Assembly: GCA_045578865.1 (NCBI GenBank)
Contig: JAZNLB010000017.1
Coordinates: 38,318 to 102,317, forward strand
Length of the DNA: 64,000 bases
Reading direction: 5' to 3'
Source: RGIG2041 sp045578865
GTDB taxonomy: Bacteria; Bacillota; Clostridia; UBA1381; UMGS1253
Of the stretch, positions 1 to 9,236 are shown piece by piece (position 1 is the stretch's first letter; every line of letters starts with the position of its first letter). The position numbers were made by a program, and so were the translations under genes. A model generated the notes under the pieces. It searched no databases. It was not told the DNA's origin and saw nothing but the letters and a program-made list of their open reading frames with translations.

Positions 1-637
1 TGCCGATACCTCGAAGTTCGATAAAATAGCGGATAATATCCGGCGCAGACCCTACAAGCGTTTTATCAGACACGCGTTTAATTTCTACTGCGTCATCTGC
101 AACAAAGCGATGTCCGCGTTTTACAAGCTCCACGGCACATTCACTTTTGCCGACGCCGCTTTCGCCCAAAATCAATACGCCTTCGCCGTGCACCTCCACA
201 AGCACACCATGACGCGTGATGCGCGGTGCGAGATTTAAATTCAAATAACTGATCAGTGCCGCCGTAAAGCCCGAAGTGCTCATCTCTGTGCGACACACTG
301 TCACATCATGTATGCGCGCCGCCTCCATAAGTTCGGGAAACATTTCCATACCGCGCGTAACCACGAGCAACGGGATGCCCGTCGATAAAAGTTTGTCAAA
401 ACATTCCTGTCTCGCCTGTGGCGCAAATTCCTCCAAATACGACATTTCCACTTTTCCGAGAATCTGTATGCGCGACGGCTCAAAATAATCATAAAAGCCT
501 ACGATCTGCATGCCCGGTCGGTTAACCTCACTGCTGATAATCTTGACTTGTGCCGCATTGGTCGCACGATAACAGGTTTCCAGGTGAAACTCCTCAATCA
601 ACGATTCAAGTCCGATGGAATATCCGGAATTGTGCAT
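1..637 (-). CDS. hprK: HPr kinase/phosphorylase (3'-truncated by window edge)
   Basis: Bifunctional enzyme that phosphorylates and dephosphorylates HPr at its regulatory serine, the central switch of carbon catabolite control in Firmicutes. The window holds the first 212 codons of a protein that is usually about 310 residues, so the C-terminus lies outside. The N-terminal regulatory domain begins MHNSGYSIGLESLI. Next comes a Walker A loop (GESGVGKSE, about residues 155-163), then RGHRFVADD with the catalytic Asp pair, and the start of the signature ELRGIG at the edge. The ATG at 637 follows a strong GGAGG ribosome site (644-650). A sigma-A promoter lies just upstream. Identification is firm; the missing part cannot be judged. 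Confidence 0.93.
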   Translation of the reverse strand, partial: MHNSGYSIGLESLIEEFHLETCYRATNAAQVKIISSEVNRPGMQIVGFYDYFEPSRIQILGKVEMSYLEEFAPQARQECFDKLLSTGIPLLVVTRGMEMFPELMEAARIHDVTVCRTEMSTSGFTAALISYLNLNLAPRITRHGVLVEVHGEGVLILGESGVGKSECAVELVKRGHRFVADDAVEIKRVSDKTLVGSAPDIIRYFIELRGIG

Positions 638-688
638 CTTCGTCGCCTCCAGTACTTCATAATAAAATATCTATACTTATACAATTTT

Positions 689-717
689 ATTATATACGAT
701 TTTTTCTGTTTTTTCAA
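689..717 (-). promoter_or_regulatory. hprK promoter
   Basis: Reading the minus strand, a -35 box TTGAAA (712-717) and a -10 box TATAAT (689-694) are separated by 17 bases, about 50 bases before the hprK start. Spacing and sequence fit a sigma-A promoter. Confidence 0.7.
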
Positions 718-768
718 CGAAAAAATCAATTTTTTACAGAAAGATTCTATTGCAATTTTGCACACAAG

Positions 769-800
769 AAAACGGATGCAAGCAATCTTGCATCCGTTTT
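769..800 (-). terminator. Intrinsic terminator after the 963-aa SLH gene
   Basis: A perfect 14-bp stem (AAAACGGATGCAAG paired with CTTGCATCCGTTTT) around a 4-base loop lies 15 bases beyond the stop codon of the SLH gene. A/T tracts on both sides could let it act in both directions. Confidence 0.8.
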
Positions 801-815
801 GAAATTAAAGATATT

Positions 816-3707
816 CTACGGCTGAGTACGCTCGTCCACAACCACAATTAAATTTTTGAGTGTGCCCAGATACATGTGTGCAAATACGCGCGATGCATTT
901 GCATTTGCATGCTCACCGAATTCCGCCAGTAAATTCAAATCACTCAAAAGCGAGACAGTCGTGCCGTTGTCCGTCAACTGTACATAGTACTTATACACAC
1001 TTGAACCCACCTTCAACTGCAGTGCATCGGTTATATCCAGCGTCGGTGTCGCACCGGTTGTATCTACGAATTTCGGTGCAATAAAGATATATCCATCCTC
1101 TGTTACCTTTGATACTGTACCATAGATGGTCTTAAAGTAATGAACACCGCCTTCATTTTTTATCTCGTTATTGTTTTCGATGTATTTATCTACTTTTGTG
1201 CCTTCAACCAGATTTGCTACATCCAACTCATGTGTGCCTGTATTTGCACGACCAAGTTTGCAAATGCGTCCGTCACTATCGAAACCGAAACGCAGCACAT
1301 CACCCGGCTTTATTGTATTATACGGCGCTCCCACATTTTCGGTTTCATAAGTCTTTAACTGACCGTTTTCATAAACTTCAATCTCAAAGACAATCGTTTC
1401 TTCCTCAAACTTTGTGCTGATTTTTTCTTTCACACTCTTGACAACACGCAACGATGTTGCTGTATCTACCGTAGTTTCCGCAGAAACCGCTGCTGCATTA
1501 TAAACCAATATAACCTTTGCCACATTCGAATCGTTCATATCGTATGCAGCGATTTTGTACTTCGTATTGTTCTTAAAGTAGGATGTCGCAGTCGAACGCT
1601 TGTACTCAGTTTCACTTCCACGGTTGTCCGGAACGACCAGCACAAGCGTAGAACTATTCACATATACCTTTCCTTCAAAGCCATTGGCCGTATTGTATTT
1701 ATACTCTGTTTTCTCTAAGCCGGTAACCAATGCATCCGTTGATATGTTTTTTCCGATTTTTATGCTTCCGTCACCTGATAGGGAAACTGTTGTAATGGCA
1801 GTGATTTCGCCTGCGCTGTTTTTCACATAACGAATCAACTGTGCATATTCTGCACCGCTGGCATCTTCATTGGCTTTAATTTTGGGCGCAGTTGTTGCGA
1901 GTGCATCAAGCACAGCGCTCCCGTCCGTCTTCGTGCTACCGTTTACCTTAACGGTTCTTGCACAGTTTACCTTTGTCGGTTTGGACGGCGTGCCACTCAA
2001 ATTCAACAATTTTAAAACTGCACGGTCGTTATCAATCCCTGCCAGTGTAACATAGGCGTAGGCACCCGCATCTTCTACGGTAATTTTCGCCGCACATATG
2101 CGGCCATTTTTATCCAGATAGAAGGTGCCTTCCGCACCGATTTTCGGTGCAACAGTTCCTTTTGCAACCTGCGCTTCAAATACATCCGTCGTCGGATATG
2201 CCTTTCCGTCAATCACATAACTGCCGTTGCTACCGCGTTCTTTAATTTTTCCCTTCACGGTTTTTGAACTGATATAGACTTTAAACTTCTTGCCTGTTTT
2301 GTCAGCCGCAACAGAAACCACCTGCATTGCCTTGATGTCCTCTATTGTCACCTCTGCACCGGTTTGTGCATTGTAAAACTCTGCCGTGACATTGCGCGCA
2401 TACGGATCAATGCGTACTGACTTGCCGGAAACATAATTATCATAGATAATATAATTATTTGCATCTACCGCATCCGAAGTCTGCACAGCACTTTTTACAA
2501 CATAAATATCATAATCTTCTATGAAAATCGAGTCAAACTTTCTGTCGCCCGTGCTTTCAACTAAGCGCACTTCACCGTCAACAAAGGCATCGCTGTCCGG
2601 ATCTAACCAAGCAGACAAATCACGCTCATCCGCCGAGCCGGATTTATAGTCGTAGAGCGAGCCGTTATACATCAAAAGTGCATCGGAGTCAATTTCATAT
2701 TTTTCGGTGTCTGATTTGCCTTTTTGCACATAGGCTTCCACTTCTAAACTGCGAAAATCTACGATATCTTCAGACAAAAGGACAATTTCTTCACTCTTGG
2801 CTGCAACTTCCTTTGCATACACCAGAGCGTTTGTTTCGTCCTCCGAACCGATTTTGTAAAATCCGGATACATATTTTCCGAGCAAGTCTTTCGCTTCCGC
2901 CTTCGTCAGAAGATTATTATACGAAAAAACTTCATTTACCTGTGCAAAAGCCAGCTGGCCTGCACGCACACGAAGGGAGCTTTCAGCAAGGGCATCCGTT
3001 CCGTCTACTTGCGTCACCATATAGTTTTTAAACTGTGCATAGCCGAGTTTGTCTTTTAAAAGTGTCTTTTCCGTCCTCTTGATACTATCCTCGCCACTTT
3101 TTTCCGCAAGCTTCACTTCCAGGGAATTAAACAAAATCTGTGCAACCATCGCACGCGTTGCCGGTGCGCTGGTTTCGCTGACACTGATATTCTTCGTCAA
3201 TTCCAATTCCGCCGCCTGTGCAAGATAACCGTCCGGCCAACTGCCCAACGACAATGCCGCCAACTCATAACCGAGCGCACAAACCATCATTTTGATCGCC
3301 TGTTCATAAGTTACCGGATTGTCCGGTGCGAAAGTGCCGTCACCCATACCTAAAATAATGCCCAGATTATAAGCAATTTTGATATAGCCGGAGGCCCAAT
3401 GTTCACTTCCGCCGGCAGTCATATCCGTGAATATATCCTTCGCGCTTGCACTGACGGCCACGCTCTCCATACCGAGCATGCGCGCAACCACCGTTGCAAA
3501 CTCTGCACGGGTAATTGTGTTTTCCGGACGAAAAGATCCATCTTCATAGCCTTTGAGCATTTTAAGTGCCACCAAAACTTCAATCGCCTCATTGTGCTCT
3601 ACGCTTTCATTGACATCGATAAATCCCGCTGATGCCGGCACGGCAATCATGCCGATTAAAAGCACTGCGGAAAGTATCAACGAAAGAAGCTTCCTTGCAT
3701 ATTTCAT
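816..3707 (-). CDS. S-layer homology (SLH) domain surface protein, 963 aa
   Basis: Exported envelope protein anchored by SLH repeats, which in Gram-positives bind pyruvylated secondary cell-wall polymer. Residues 1-27 are a clear signal peptide with an AxA site (PASA). Three SLH repeats follow: about 29-80 (GYEDGSFRPENTITRAEFA), 90-150 (GMGDGTFAPDNPVTYEQA) and a weaker third near 155-200 (SAPATRAMVAQILFN). The remaining 750 residues are beta-rich, Lys/Thr/Asp-rich and without recognised catalytic motifs. The start has an ideal AGGAGG site and a promoter upstream. It is monocistronic, with its own terminator. It shares the plan of the 609-aa SLH protein at 27.5-29.4 kb. The ligand or function of the large C-terminal part is unknown. 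Confidence 0.9.
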   Translation of the reverse strand: MKYARKLLSLILSAVLLIGMIAVPASAGFIDVNESVEHNEAIEVLVALKMLKGYEDGSFRPENTITRAEFATVVARMLGMESVAVSASAKDIFTDMTAGGSEHWASGYIKIAYNLGIILGMGDGTFAPDNPVTYEQAIKMMVCALGYELAALSLGSWPDGYLAQAAELELTKNISVSETSAPATRAMVAQILFNSLEVKLAEKSGEDSIKRTEKTLLKDKLGYAQFKNYMVTQVDGTDALAESSLRVRAGQLAFAQVNEVFSYNNLLTKAEAKDLLGKYVSGFYKIGSEDETNALVYAKEVAAKSEEIVLLSEDIVDFRSLEVEAYVQKGKSDTEKYEIDSDALLMYNGSLYDYKSGSADERDLSAWLDPDSDAFVDGEVRLVESTGDRKFDSIFIEDYDIYVVKSAVQTSDAVDANNYIIYDNYVSGKSVRIDPYARNVTAEFYNAQTGAEVTIEDIKAMQVVSVAADKTGKKFKVYISSKTVKGKIKERGSNGSYVIDGKAYPTTDVFEAQVAKGTVAPKIGAEGTFYLDKNGRICAAKITVEDAGAYAYVTLAGIDNDRAVLKLLNLSGTPSKPTKVNCARTVKVNGSTKTDGSAVLDALATTAPKIKANEDASGAEYAQLIRYVKNSAGEITAITTVSLSGDGSIKIGKNISTDALVTGLEKTEYKYNTANGFEGKVYVNSSTLVLVVPDNRGSETEYKRSTATSYFKNNTKYKIAAYDMNDSNVAKVILVYNAAAVSAETTVDTATSLRVVKSVKEKISTKFEEETIVFEIEVYENGQLKTYETENVGAPYNTIKPGDVLRFGFDSDGRICKLGRANTGTHELDVANLVEGTKVDKYIENNNEIKNEGGVHYFKTIYGTVSKVTEDGYIFIAPKFVDTTGATPTLDITDALQLKVGSSVYKYYVQLTDNGTTVSLLSDLNLLAEFGEHANANASRVFAHMYLGTLKNLIVVVDERTQP

Positions 3708-3744
3708 ATGTATTCCTCCTTCATGGGTACAATATCATAATTGT

Positions 3745-3774
3745 ATCTTAACACGAGCCCCTTTGCACGGTCAA
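3745..3774 (-). promoter_or_regulatory. Promoter of the 963-aa SLH gene
   Basis: Minus-strand TTGACC (3769-3774) and TAAGAT (3745-3750) with 18-base spacing, about 40 bases before the start codon. Confidence 0.55.
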
Positions 3775-3800
3775 TTACAATTATTTTACAATTTCATAAT

Positions 3801-3838
3801 AAAAAGGATGTAAAAAGATTTTTTTACATCCTTTTTTC
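3801..3838. terminator. Bidirectional terminator
   Basis: The stem AAAAAGGATGTAAAAA pairs with TTTTTACATCCTTTTT around GATT and ends directly before the stop codon of the EamA gene. A- and T-tracts on both sides make it usable from either strand. The GGATGTAAA core recurs in other terminators of this window. Confidence 0.8.
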
Positions 3839-4738
3839 TTAAATCTTCTTTTTCTCCGGCATTTGCACCAGCAAAATCGCTGCAAACATTAAAATACATC
3901 CCAGAATTTCCATGCCGTTCATTCGTTCATGTAACAAAACTGCACCCGCCAAAACGGCAAATACGGACTCTAAACTCATCAAAATCGAAGCGGAGGTCGG
4001 GTCGGTATACTTTTGCCCGACAATCTGCAGGGTATATGCCACGCCACACGACATCACGCCCGAATACAAAATTGCCGTTGCACATTGCAAAATGAGCGAA
4101 AGCCTAGGTGTTTCAAGCACAAGCATCAAGACAATATTGATTGCACCGGAAACAAAAAATTGCAAACACGCCAGTTTTACACCGTCGACCTGCGGCGAAA
4201 AATAATCAATCACCAATATATGAAATGCGAAAACAAGCGCGCAAATCAGGGTAAGTACATCACCGAAGTTGATTTTTTGCATATCGCCACCCGTCAGACA
4301 CAAAAGGCTTAATCCGCCGAGCGCAACCACGGCGCTGAACACTGCAATCAAACTCGGTCGTTTTTTGAAAAATAAGCCGAGAAAAGGCACCAAAATCATA
4401 TACATCGCCGTAATAAAACCGCTCTTTCCCGCCGTTGTGTATTTCATGCCATAGGTCTGCAAAGTACTTGCAAGGCACAAAAGACATCCACACACAATAC
4501 CGCCGAAAAGCAAGGCCTTTCCCTTTTGCTGCTCCGCCACCTTCGCTTCCGTACTCTTTGTGCGCTCTCGCACCAGTATAAACGGAATAAGCACCGCACA
4601 GCCGAGCCATGTGCGGATACCGTTAAATGTGTTTGGCTCTATGTATTCCATACCCGTGCGCTGGGATACAAAAGAAATACCCCAGATAATCGCCGTCATC
4701 ATCAAAATAAGATTGCCCTTTAATTTCGTTTTGTTCAT
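3839..4738 (-). CDS. EamA/DMT-family membrane transporter
   Basis: A 299-residue very hydrophobic protein with about ten transmembrane segments arranged as two EamA halves (about 8-145 and 155-292). The first half starts LILMMTAIIWGISFVSQRTG, and a late segment reads SLESVFAVLAGAVLLHE, a typical second-half EamA signature. Family members export amino acids, nucleosides or other metabolites across the cytoplasmic membrane; the substrate cannot be read from sequence. It lies 84 bases downstream of hisIE on the same strand with no clear terminator between, so read-through from the histidine operon is possible. Weak promoter-like boxes also exist in that gap. Confidence 0.88.
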   Translation of the reverse strand: MNKTKLKGNLILMMTAIIWGISFVSQRTGMEYIEPNTFNGIRTWLGCAVLIPFILVRERTKSTEAKVAEQQKGKALLFGGIVCGCLLCLASTLQTYGMKYTTAGKSGFITAMYMILVPFLGLFFKKRPSLIAVFSAVVALGGLSLLCLTGGDMQKINFGDVLTLICALVFAFHILVIDYFSPQVDGVKLACLQFFVSGAINIVLMLVLETPRLSLILQCATAILYSGVMSCGVAYTLQIVGQKYTDPTSASILMSLESVFAVLAGAVLLHERMNGMEILGCILMFAAILLVQMPEKKKI

Positions 4739-4822
4739 AAAATCAGCCCTTTTGAAATCATGCCTGTATATACATCCTATGCAAATTTTGTTTGCAAGAG
4801 ATTTGTTTTTTCATTTTTATAT

Positions 4823-5473
4823 TTACTTTGTCATCTTCTCCTGTTTTACCTTATGGTCAATCACATGACGGCTTGCAAGTTCACGGTGAATGTCCTCGAG
4901 CGAAATGCCCATTTCAATCATCAAAACCATTACATGATAAGCAAGGTCTGCAATTTCGTAAATCGTTTCCTTTTTGTCGTCTGCCTTTCCGGCAATGATA
5001 ACCTCCGTACATTCCTCGCCGACTTTCTTTAAAATCTTGTCGATGCCCTTTTCAAACAGATAGGTTGTATATGAGCCTTCCTTTTTCTCTATCTTTCTGC
5101 CGACAAGCATTTCCATCAAACCTTCCAGCGAAAATTCGTGCAAATCCTCGCTTTCCCATACCGGATTGGTAAAGCACGAATCCGTACCCTTATGGCAAGC
5201 AGGCCCCTGTTTTTCTACAACCACAACGAGCGCATCGTTATCGCAGTCGGCAATGATGGAAACAATATTTTGCACATTACCGCTCGTTTCTCCCTTGCGC
5301 CACAATTCCTGACGGGAACGGCTCCAAAAACAAGTTCTGCCTTCTTTTATCGAAATTTCAAGGCTTTCTTTATTCATATATGCCACCGTAAGCACCTTTT
5401 TGGTTACGGCGTCTACTACAACGGCAGGAATTAAGCCTTTTTCATCAAATTTTAATTCGTTAATATTTAACAT
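4823..5473 (-). CDS. hisIE: Phosphoribosyl-AMP cyclohydrolase / phosphoribosyl-ATP pyrophosphatase
   Basis: Bifunctional enzyme for steps two and three of histidine biosynthesis. The N-terminal HisI domain (about 1-105) has WRKGETSGNVQNI and the metal ligands in ADCDND (76-80), with Cys77, Cys93 and Cys100. The C-terminal HisE domain (about 115-205) has KVGEECTEVIIAGK and the helix EIADLAYHVMVLM. I place the start at the ATG at 5473, which gives MLNINELKFDEKGLIP, matching the family N-terminus. An upstream GTG at 5488 overlaps the hisF stop as GTGA and would add five residues. It is the last his gene of the operon. Confidence 0.95.
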   Translation of the reverse strand: MLNINELKFDEKGLIPAVVVDAVTKKVLTVAYMNKESLEISIKEGRTCFWSRSRQELWRKGETSGNVQNIVSIIADCDNDALVVVVEKQGPACHKGTDSCFTNPVWESEDLHEFSLEGLMEMLVGRKIEKKEGSYTTYLFEKGIDKILKKVGEECTEVIIAGKADDKKETIYEIADLAYHVMVLMIEMGISLEDIHRELASRHVIDHKVKQEKMTK

Positions 5474-5484
5474 TTCTCTATGCC

Positions 5485-6243
5485 TCACAATCTCATATTT
5501 ACACCGCTTGCTTGCAGTTTTTCTTTTAAATCCGAAATTTTCACTTCACCGAAATGGAAAATAGAAGCCGCCAAACCGGCATCTACCTTCGGCAACGCAT
5601 GAAACAGTTTCACAAAATCATCTATGCAACCTGCACCGCCCGAAGCGATGACAGGTACATCCACCGCATTGCACACGGCATCGAGCATTTCCAAGTCAAA
5701 GCCCTGTTTTACGCCGTCGGTGTCAATGGAGTTGAGCACCACCTCACCTGCGCCATTCGCAACGCACCGTTTTATCCACTCAATCGCTTCCATGCCCGTG
5801 TTTTCACGGCCGCCCTTGGCAAACACGCGGAATACACCTTCCACACGCTTTACATCGGCGGAGATGACCACGCACTGGTCGCCGTAGCGTTTTGCCGCCT
5901 CATAAATCAAATCCGGATTTTTGATTGCGCCGGAATTAACACTGACTTTATCCGCACCGCATTTGAGTACCCGGTCAAAATCTTCAACCGTATTGATCCC
6001 CCCGCCAACAGTGAGCGGAATAAATATCGTGCGCGCCACCTCGCAGAGAATGTCGGTAAATAATGCTCTGCCCTCGGCAGATGCCGTGATATCATAAAAC
6101 ACCAACTCGTCTGCGCCGTTGTCGCTGTAATATTTTGCAAGGCTGACCGGACCCGAAACATCATTTAAGCCTTCAAAATTCACGCCCTTGACCACACGGC
6201 CGTTTTTTACATCCAGACAAGGGATAATTCTCTTGGTTATCAT
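5485..6243 (-). CDS. hisF: Imidazole glycerol phosphate synthase, cyclase subunit
   Basis: The (beta/alpha)8-barrel subunit that uses ammonia delivered by HisH to convert PRFAR to imidazole glycerol phosphate and AICAR. Catalytic Asp11 (IIPCLDVKNG) and Asp130 (VISADVKR) are both present. Phosphate-binding loops TVGGGINT (about 78-85) and IASGGAG are intact. At 252 residues it is full length. Its ATG overlaps the hisA stop by 4 bases (ATGA), which indicates translational coupling. Confidence 0.97.
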   Translation of the reverse strand: MITKRIIPCLDVKNGRVVKGVNFEGLNDVSGPVSLAKYYSDNGADELVFYDITASAEGRALFTDILCEVARTIFIPLTVGGGINTVEDFDRVLKCGADKVSVNSGAIKNPDLIYEAAKRYGDQCVVISADVKRVEGVFRVFAKGGRENTGMEAIEWIKRCVANGAGEVVLNSIDTDGVKQGFDLEMLDAVCNAVDVPVIASGGAGCIDDFVKLFHALPKVDAGLAASIFHFGEVKISDLKEKLQASGVNMRL

Positions 6244-6953
6244 TTTGCCACCTCGATTGCCTCTTTTAAATCTATCGCTTGCGTATAATAGGCTTTGCCG
6301 ATAATTGCGCCGTAAATATCTAACGCCGCAAGACGCTCTACATCCTCTATGCTCGACACCCCGCCCGATGCCACAATCTGCATAGCAAAACGCGCACTGA
6401 GTTCTTTATACAACTCGTGGTTTGTACCCTGCATTGCGCCGTCTTTGGAAATGTCAGTACAAATCAAGGTTTTTATACCGATTTGCTGCATTTTTTCGCA
6501 AAATGCAAAACATTCATAGTCGCTTTTTTCAATCCAACCTTTAATGGCGACATAGCCATCTTTGATGTCTGCACCAACTGCTATTTTATCGCCGTATTTT
6601 TCTACCGCCGCACACAAAAACGCTTCGTCCTGCACCGCCGCCGTACCCAAAATCACACGGTTGATGCCGGCATCTATGTATCTCTCAATCGTTTCCATAC
6701 TCCGAATACCGCCGCCGATTTCGGAAAACAAATCTGTGGTTTGTATAATCTTTTTTACAATTTCCAGATTCGGTGTATCAGCGTTTTTTGCGCCCTCCAA
6801 ATCCACAATATGGATATGCGTTGCGCCCTGCGCCGCAAAATCCTGTGCAATCTCCCACGGCTTATCGCTGTAAACGGTCATTTGTGCATAATCGCCTTTG
6901 AACAGACGCACCGCCTTGCCGTCATATAAATCTATCGCCGGAAAAATATGCAT
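6240..6953 (-). CDS. hisA: ProFAR isomerase
   Basis: 1-(5-phosphoribosyl)-5-[(5-phosphoribosylamino)methylideneamino]imidazole-4-carboxamide isomerase, a 237-residue TIM barrel paralogous to HisF. The catalytic pair is Asp8 (FPAIDLYDG) and Asp129 (AVGADIKDG). The phosphate-binding segments EIGGGIRS and VASGGVSS are intact. It lies between hisH (3-base gap) and hisF (4-base overlap). Nothing is unusual. Confidence 0.97.
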   Translation of the reverse strand: MHIFPAIDLYDGKAVRLFKGDYAQMTVYSDKPWEIAQDFAAQGATHIHIVDLEGAKNADTPNLEIVKKIIQTTDLFSEIGGGIRSMETIERYIDAGINRVILGTAAVQDEAFLCAAVEKYGDKIAVGADIKDGYVAIKGWIEKSDYECFAFCEKMQQIGIKTLICTDISKDGAMQGTNHELYKELSARFAMQIVASGGVSSIEDVERLAALDIYGAIIGKAYYTQAIDLKEAIEVAK

Positions 6954-6956
6954 ACC

Positions 6957-7571
6957 TTACGCCTCCGTTTCGCAAAAAGCCTTCAGAATATTGAGCCCCA
7001 CCTTACCGCTCTTTTCCGGATGGAACTGGCAGCCATACACATTTTTATTGGCAACCGCTGCCGTTAAATCTGCGCCGTATTCCGCCGTTGCTATCACGCT
7101 TTCTTCGCAGTTTGCCCCATAAAACGAATGAACAAAATATACACTGTCGCCGTCTTTTAAATAGCGAAACAACTCATTTTTCTTCGTAAATTTCAGCCCA
7201 TTCCAACCAATGTGCGGCACCTTTAAATCCGCACCGATGACATCGCGAATCGGGCGGATTTCCCCCGAAATCAGACCGAGACCTTCGTGCTCCCCGTACT
7301 CAAAACTTTTGTCAAACAAAAGTTGCATACCCAAGCAGATACCAAGCAAAGGCTTACCCTTTTTTGCTTCGGCAATCACGACTTTATCCAAACCGCTCTC
7401 TCGCAGTTTTGCCGCCGCATCGCCGAAGGCACCTACACCGGGTAATATAATTTTGTCTGCGGCGCAAATCACATCTGCATTCCCCGTAACAACCGCCTCG
7501 GCCCCGATGGCCGCAAGCGAACTTTTTAAGGAAAACAGGTTGCCCACGCCGTAATCTATAATTGCTACCAA
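6957..7571 (-). CDS. hisH: Imidazole glycerol phosphate synthase, glutaminase subunit
   Basis: Class I glutamine amidotransferase that feeds ammonia to HisF. Nucleophile Cys79 lies in GICLGMQLLF, and His184 and Glu186 in FHPEKSG complete the triad. The oxyanion-region PGVGAFGDA is present. I choose the TTG at 7571 as start because it gives MVAIIDYGVGNLFSL, the canonical N-terminus. It follows an AAAGGAG site inside the end of hisB and sits one base after the hisB stop. No ATG or GTG fits, and longer in-frame starts would run far into hisB. Length 204 residues. Confidence 0.94.
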   Translation of the reverse strand: MVAIIDYGVGNLFSLKSSLAAIGAEAVVTGNADVICAADKIILPGVGAFGDAAAKLRESGLDKVVIAEAKKGKPLLGICLGMQLLFDKSFEYGEHEGLGLISGEIRPIRDVIGADLKVPHIGWNGLKFTKKNELFRYLKDGDSVYFVHSFYGANCEESVIATAEYGADLTAAVANKNVYGCQFHPEKSGKVGLNILKAFCETEA

Positions 7572-7572
7572 A

Positions 7573-8163
7573 TTAAAGCACTCCTTTAGTGGACGGAATT
7601 TCATCTGCCGCATCTTCATCAATTTTTACCGCAGCGCGCAGACTGCGCGCCACCGACTTAAACGCACCCTCGATAATGTGGTGCGTGTTCGTACCCGCCA
7701 TCTGCTTAATGTGCAGTGTCACCTGTGCGTTGCGAACAAAGCCGAGCCAGAACTCTTCAACTAGTTCGGTATCAAAAGCGCCAACCTTTGCCGTAGCAAG
7801 TTCAAGGCCGTACGCCAGATAACTTCTGCCCGAAAAATCCACCGCAGATAAAATCAGCGCCTCATCCATCGGAAGCATCATACTTCCGTAACGCACAATA
7901 CCGCGCTTTTCACCGAGCGCCTCATAAAAAGCCGCACCAAGACAAATGCCGATATCCTCTGCCGTGTGGTGGTCATCAACATAGGTATCCCCCTTGCAGA
8001 CAAGCGTCAAATCAAAACGACCATGTTTGGCAAACAAAGTCAGCATATGGTCTAAAAATCCGCAACCTGTGTCGATTTCACTTTTACCCGTGCCGTCAAT
8101 ATTAAGTTTCAGGGTAATGTCGGTTTCCGCCGTTTTGCGGTTTATCTCACTTGTACGAAGCAT
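7573..8163 (-). CDS. hisB: Imidazoleglycerol-phosphate dehydratase
   Basis: Mn-dependent dehydratase producing imidazole acetol phosphate. The monofunctional form (196 residues) has the metal-binding repeats GCGFLDHMLTLFAKHG and DDHHTAEDIGI in the first half and TNTHHIIEGAFK in the second. It lacks the HAD phosphatase domain of enterobacterial HisB, so it does not supply histidinol-phosphatase activity. It starts at the ATG at 8163 with a GGAGGG site and overlaps the end of hisC by 22 bases. Confidence 0.97.
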   Translation of the reverse strand: MLRTSEINRKTAETDITLKLNIDGTGKSEIDTGCGFLDHMLTLFAKHGRFDLTLVCKGDTYVDDHHTAEDIGICLGAAFYEALGEKRGIVRYGSMMLPMDEALILSAVDFSGRSYLAYGLELATAKVGAFDTELVEEFWLGFVRNAQVTLHIKQMAGTNTHHIIEGAFKSVARSLRAAVKIDEDAADEIPSTKGVL

Positions 8164-9236
8164 TGTAATCCCTCCAAAATTTTTGTAATTTCCGAAATCA
8201 GACTTTCCATTTGTTCTTTTGTTCCGATACTGATGCGGTTAAACGCACAAATCTCCGCTTTTTTAAAATGGCGTACCAAGATGCCGGCTTCCTTTAATTT
8301 TAAATATAACTCCTCGCCGCCGATTTTATCGTGCTTGGCAAATACAAAATTCGTCTTACTGTCGAGCACCGTAAAACCGAGTCCGCGAAGCGCCTTAGTG
8401 GTATATTGGCGGTTTTCGATAATCGTTTGGCAGTTTTTGATATTGTATGCATCATCTTCGATACAACCCAGACCTGCCGCCTGCGTGCAGGAATTGACAT
8501 TGTAGGGATTGGTCGAATACTTAATTGTATTTAAATCCGCAATCAACGCCTTGCAACCCACGCCGAAGCCCAGTCGTGCGCCCGCCATTGAACGGGATTT
8601 GGAAAATGTCTGTGTAACGAGCAGGTTGTCGTATTTGTGAATTAAATCTACACAACTTTCACCGCCGAAATCGACATACGCTTCATCGACAATGACGACA
8701 TTTTCCGGATTGCTTTCGATGATTTTTATAATGTCAGACTTTGCAAGCGCAATCCCTGTTGGTGCATTCGGATTGGCAATCACAATGGTTTTGTTTATGC
8801 CGATGTAATCATTTACATCTATAGTAAAATCGCTTTTGAGCGGGATTTCTTCATAGGGGATACAATTTAACTGTGCAAAAACCGGATAAAAACCATAGGT
8901 GATATTTGCAAACACTACCGGATGCGTTTCATCGCAAAACGCCATGAAGGCGAAATTTAAAATTTCATCCGAGCCGTTGGTTAAAAGCACCTCATCAGAA
9001 TCGACACCCAACCGCTCTGCTACCGCTTGCGTTAATTTTTTTGCAGTCGGGTCACAGTAAAGTTGCAGTTGCTTTGCCGCCTCGGCAGCATATGCCTGCG
9101 CCTTTTTGCTCGGCGGAAACGGCGACTCATTCGTATTTAATTTTATATAACTTTTTCGTTGCGTCGGTTGCTCTCCCGGCGTATATGCCTCCAGAGAATT
9201 CAAACGCGCGCTGAAAAATCTGCTCATATATTTCAC
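8142..9236 (-). CDS. hisC: Histidinol-phosphate aminotransferase
   Basis: Class I/II PLP-dependent aminotransferase acting on imidazole acetol phosphate. The PLP lysine is Lys213 in TFSKSRSMAGARLGFG, with the phosphate-binding Arg221. Other PLP contacts are TNGSDEI (86-92), ANPNAPTG (154-161) and VDEAYVDF (183-190). The ATG at 9236 overlaps the hisD stop by 4 bases; an internal ATG at 9227 (MSRFFSARLN) is an alternative. Full length at 364 residues. Confidence 0.96.
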   Translation of the reverse strand: MKYMSRFFSARLNSLEAYTPGEQPTQRKSYIKLNTNESPFPPSKKAQAYAAEAAKQLQLYCDPTAKKLTQAVAERLGVDSDEVLLTNGSDEILNFAFMAFCDETHPVVFANITYGFYPVFAQLNCIPYEEIPLKSDFTIDVNDYIGINKTIVIANPNAPTGIALAKSDIIKIIESNPENVVIVDEAYVDFGGESCVDLIHKYDNLLVTQTFSKSRSMAGARLGFGVGCKALIADLNTIKYSTNPYNVNSCTQAAGLGCIEDDAYNIKNCQTIIENRQYTTKALRGLGFTVLDSKTNFVFAKHDKIGGEELYLKLKEAGILVRHFKKAEICAFNRISIGTKEQMESLISEITKILEGLQCFVQVR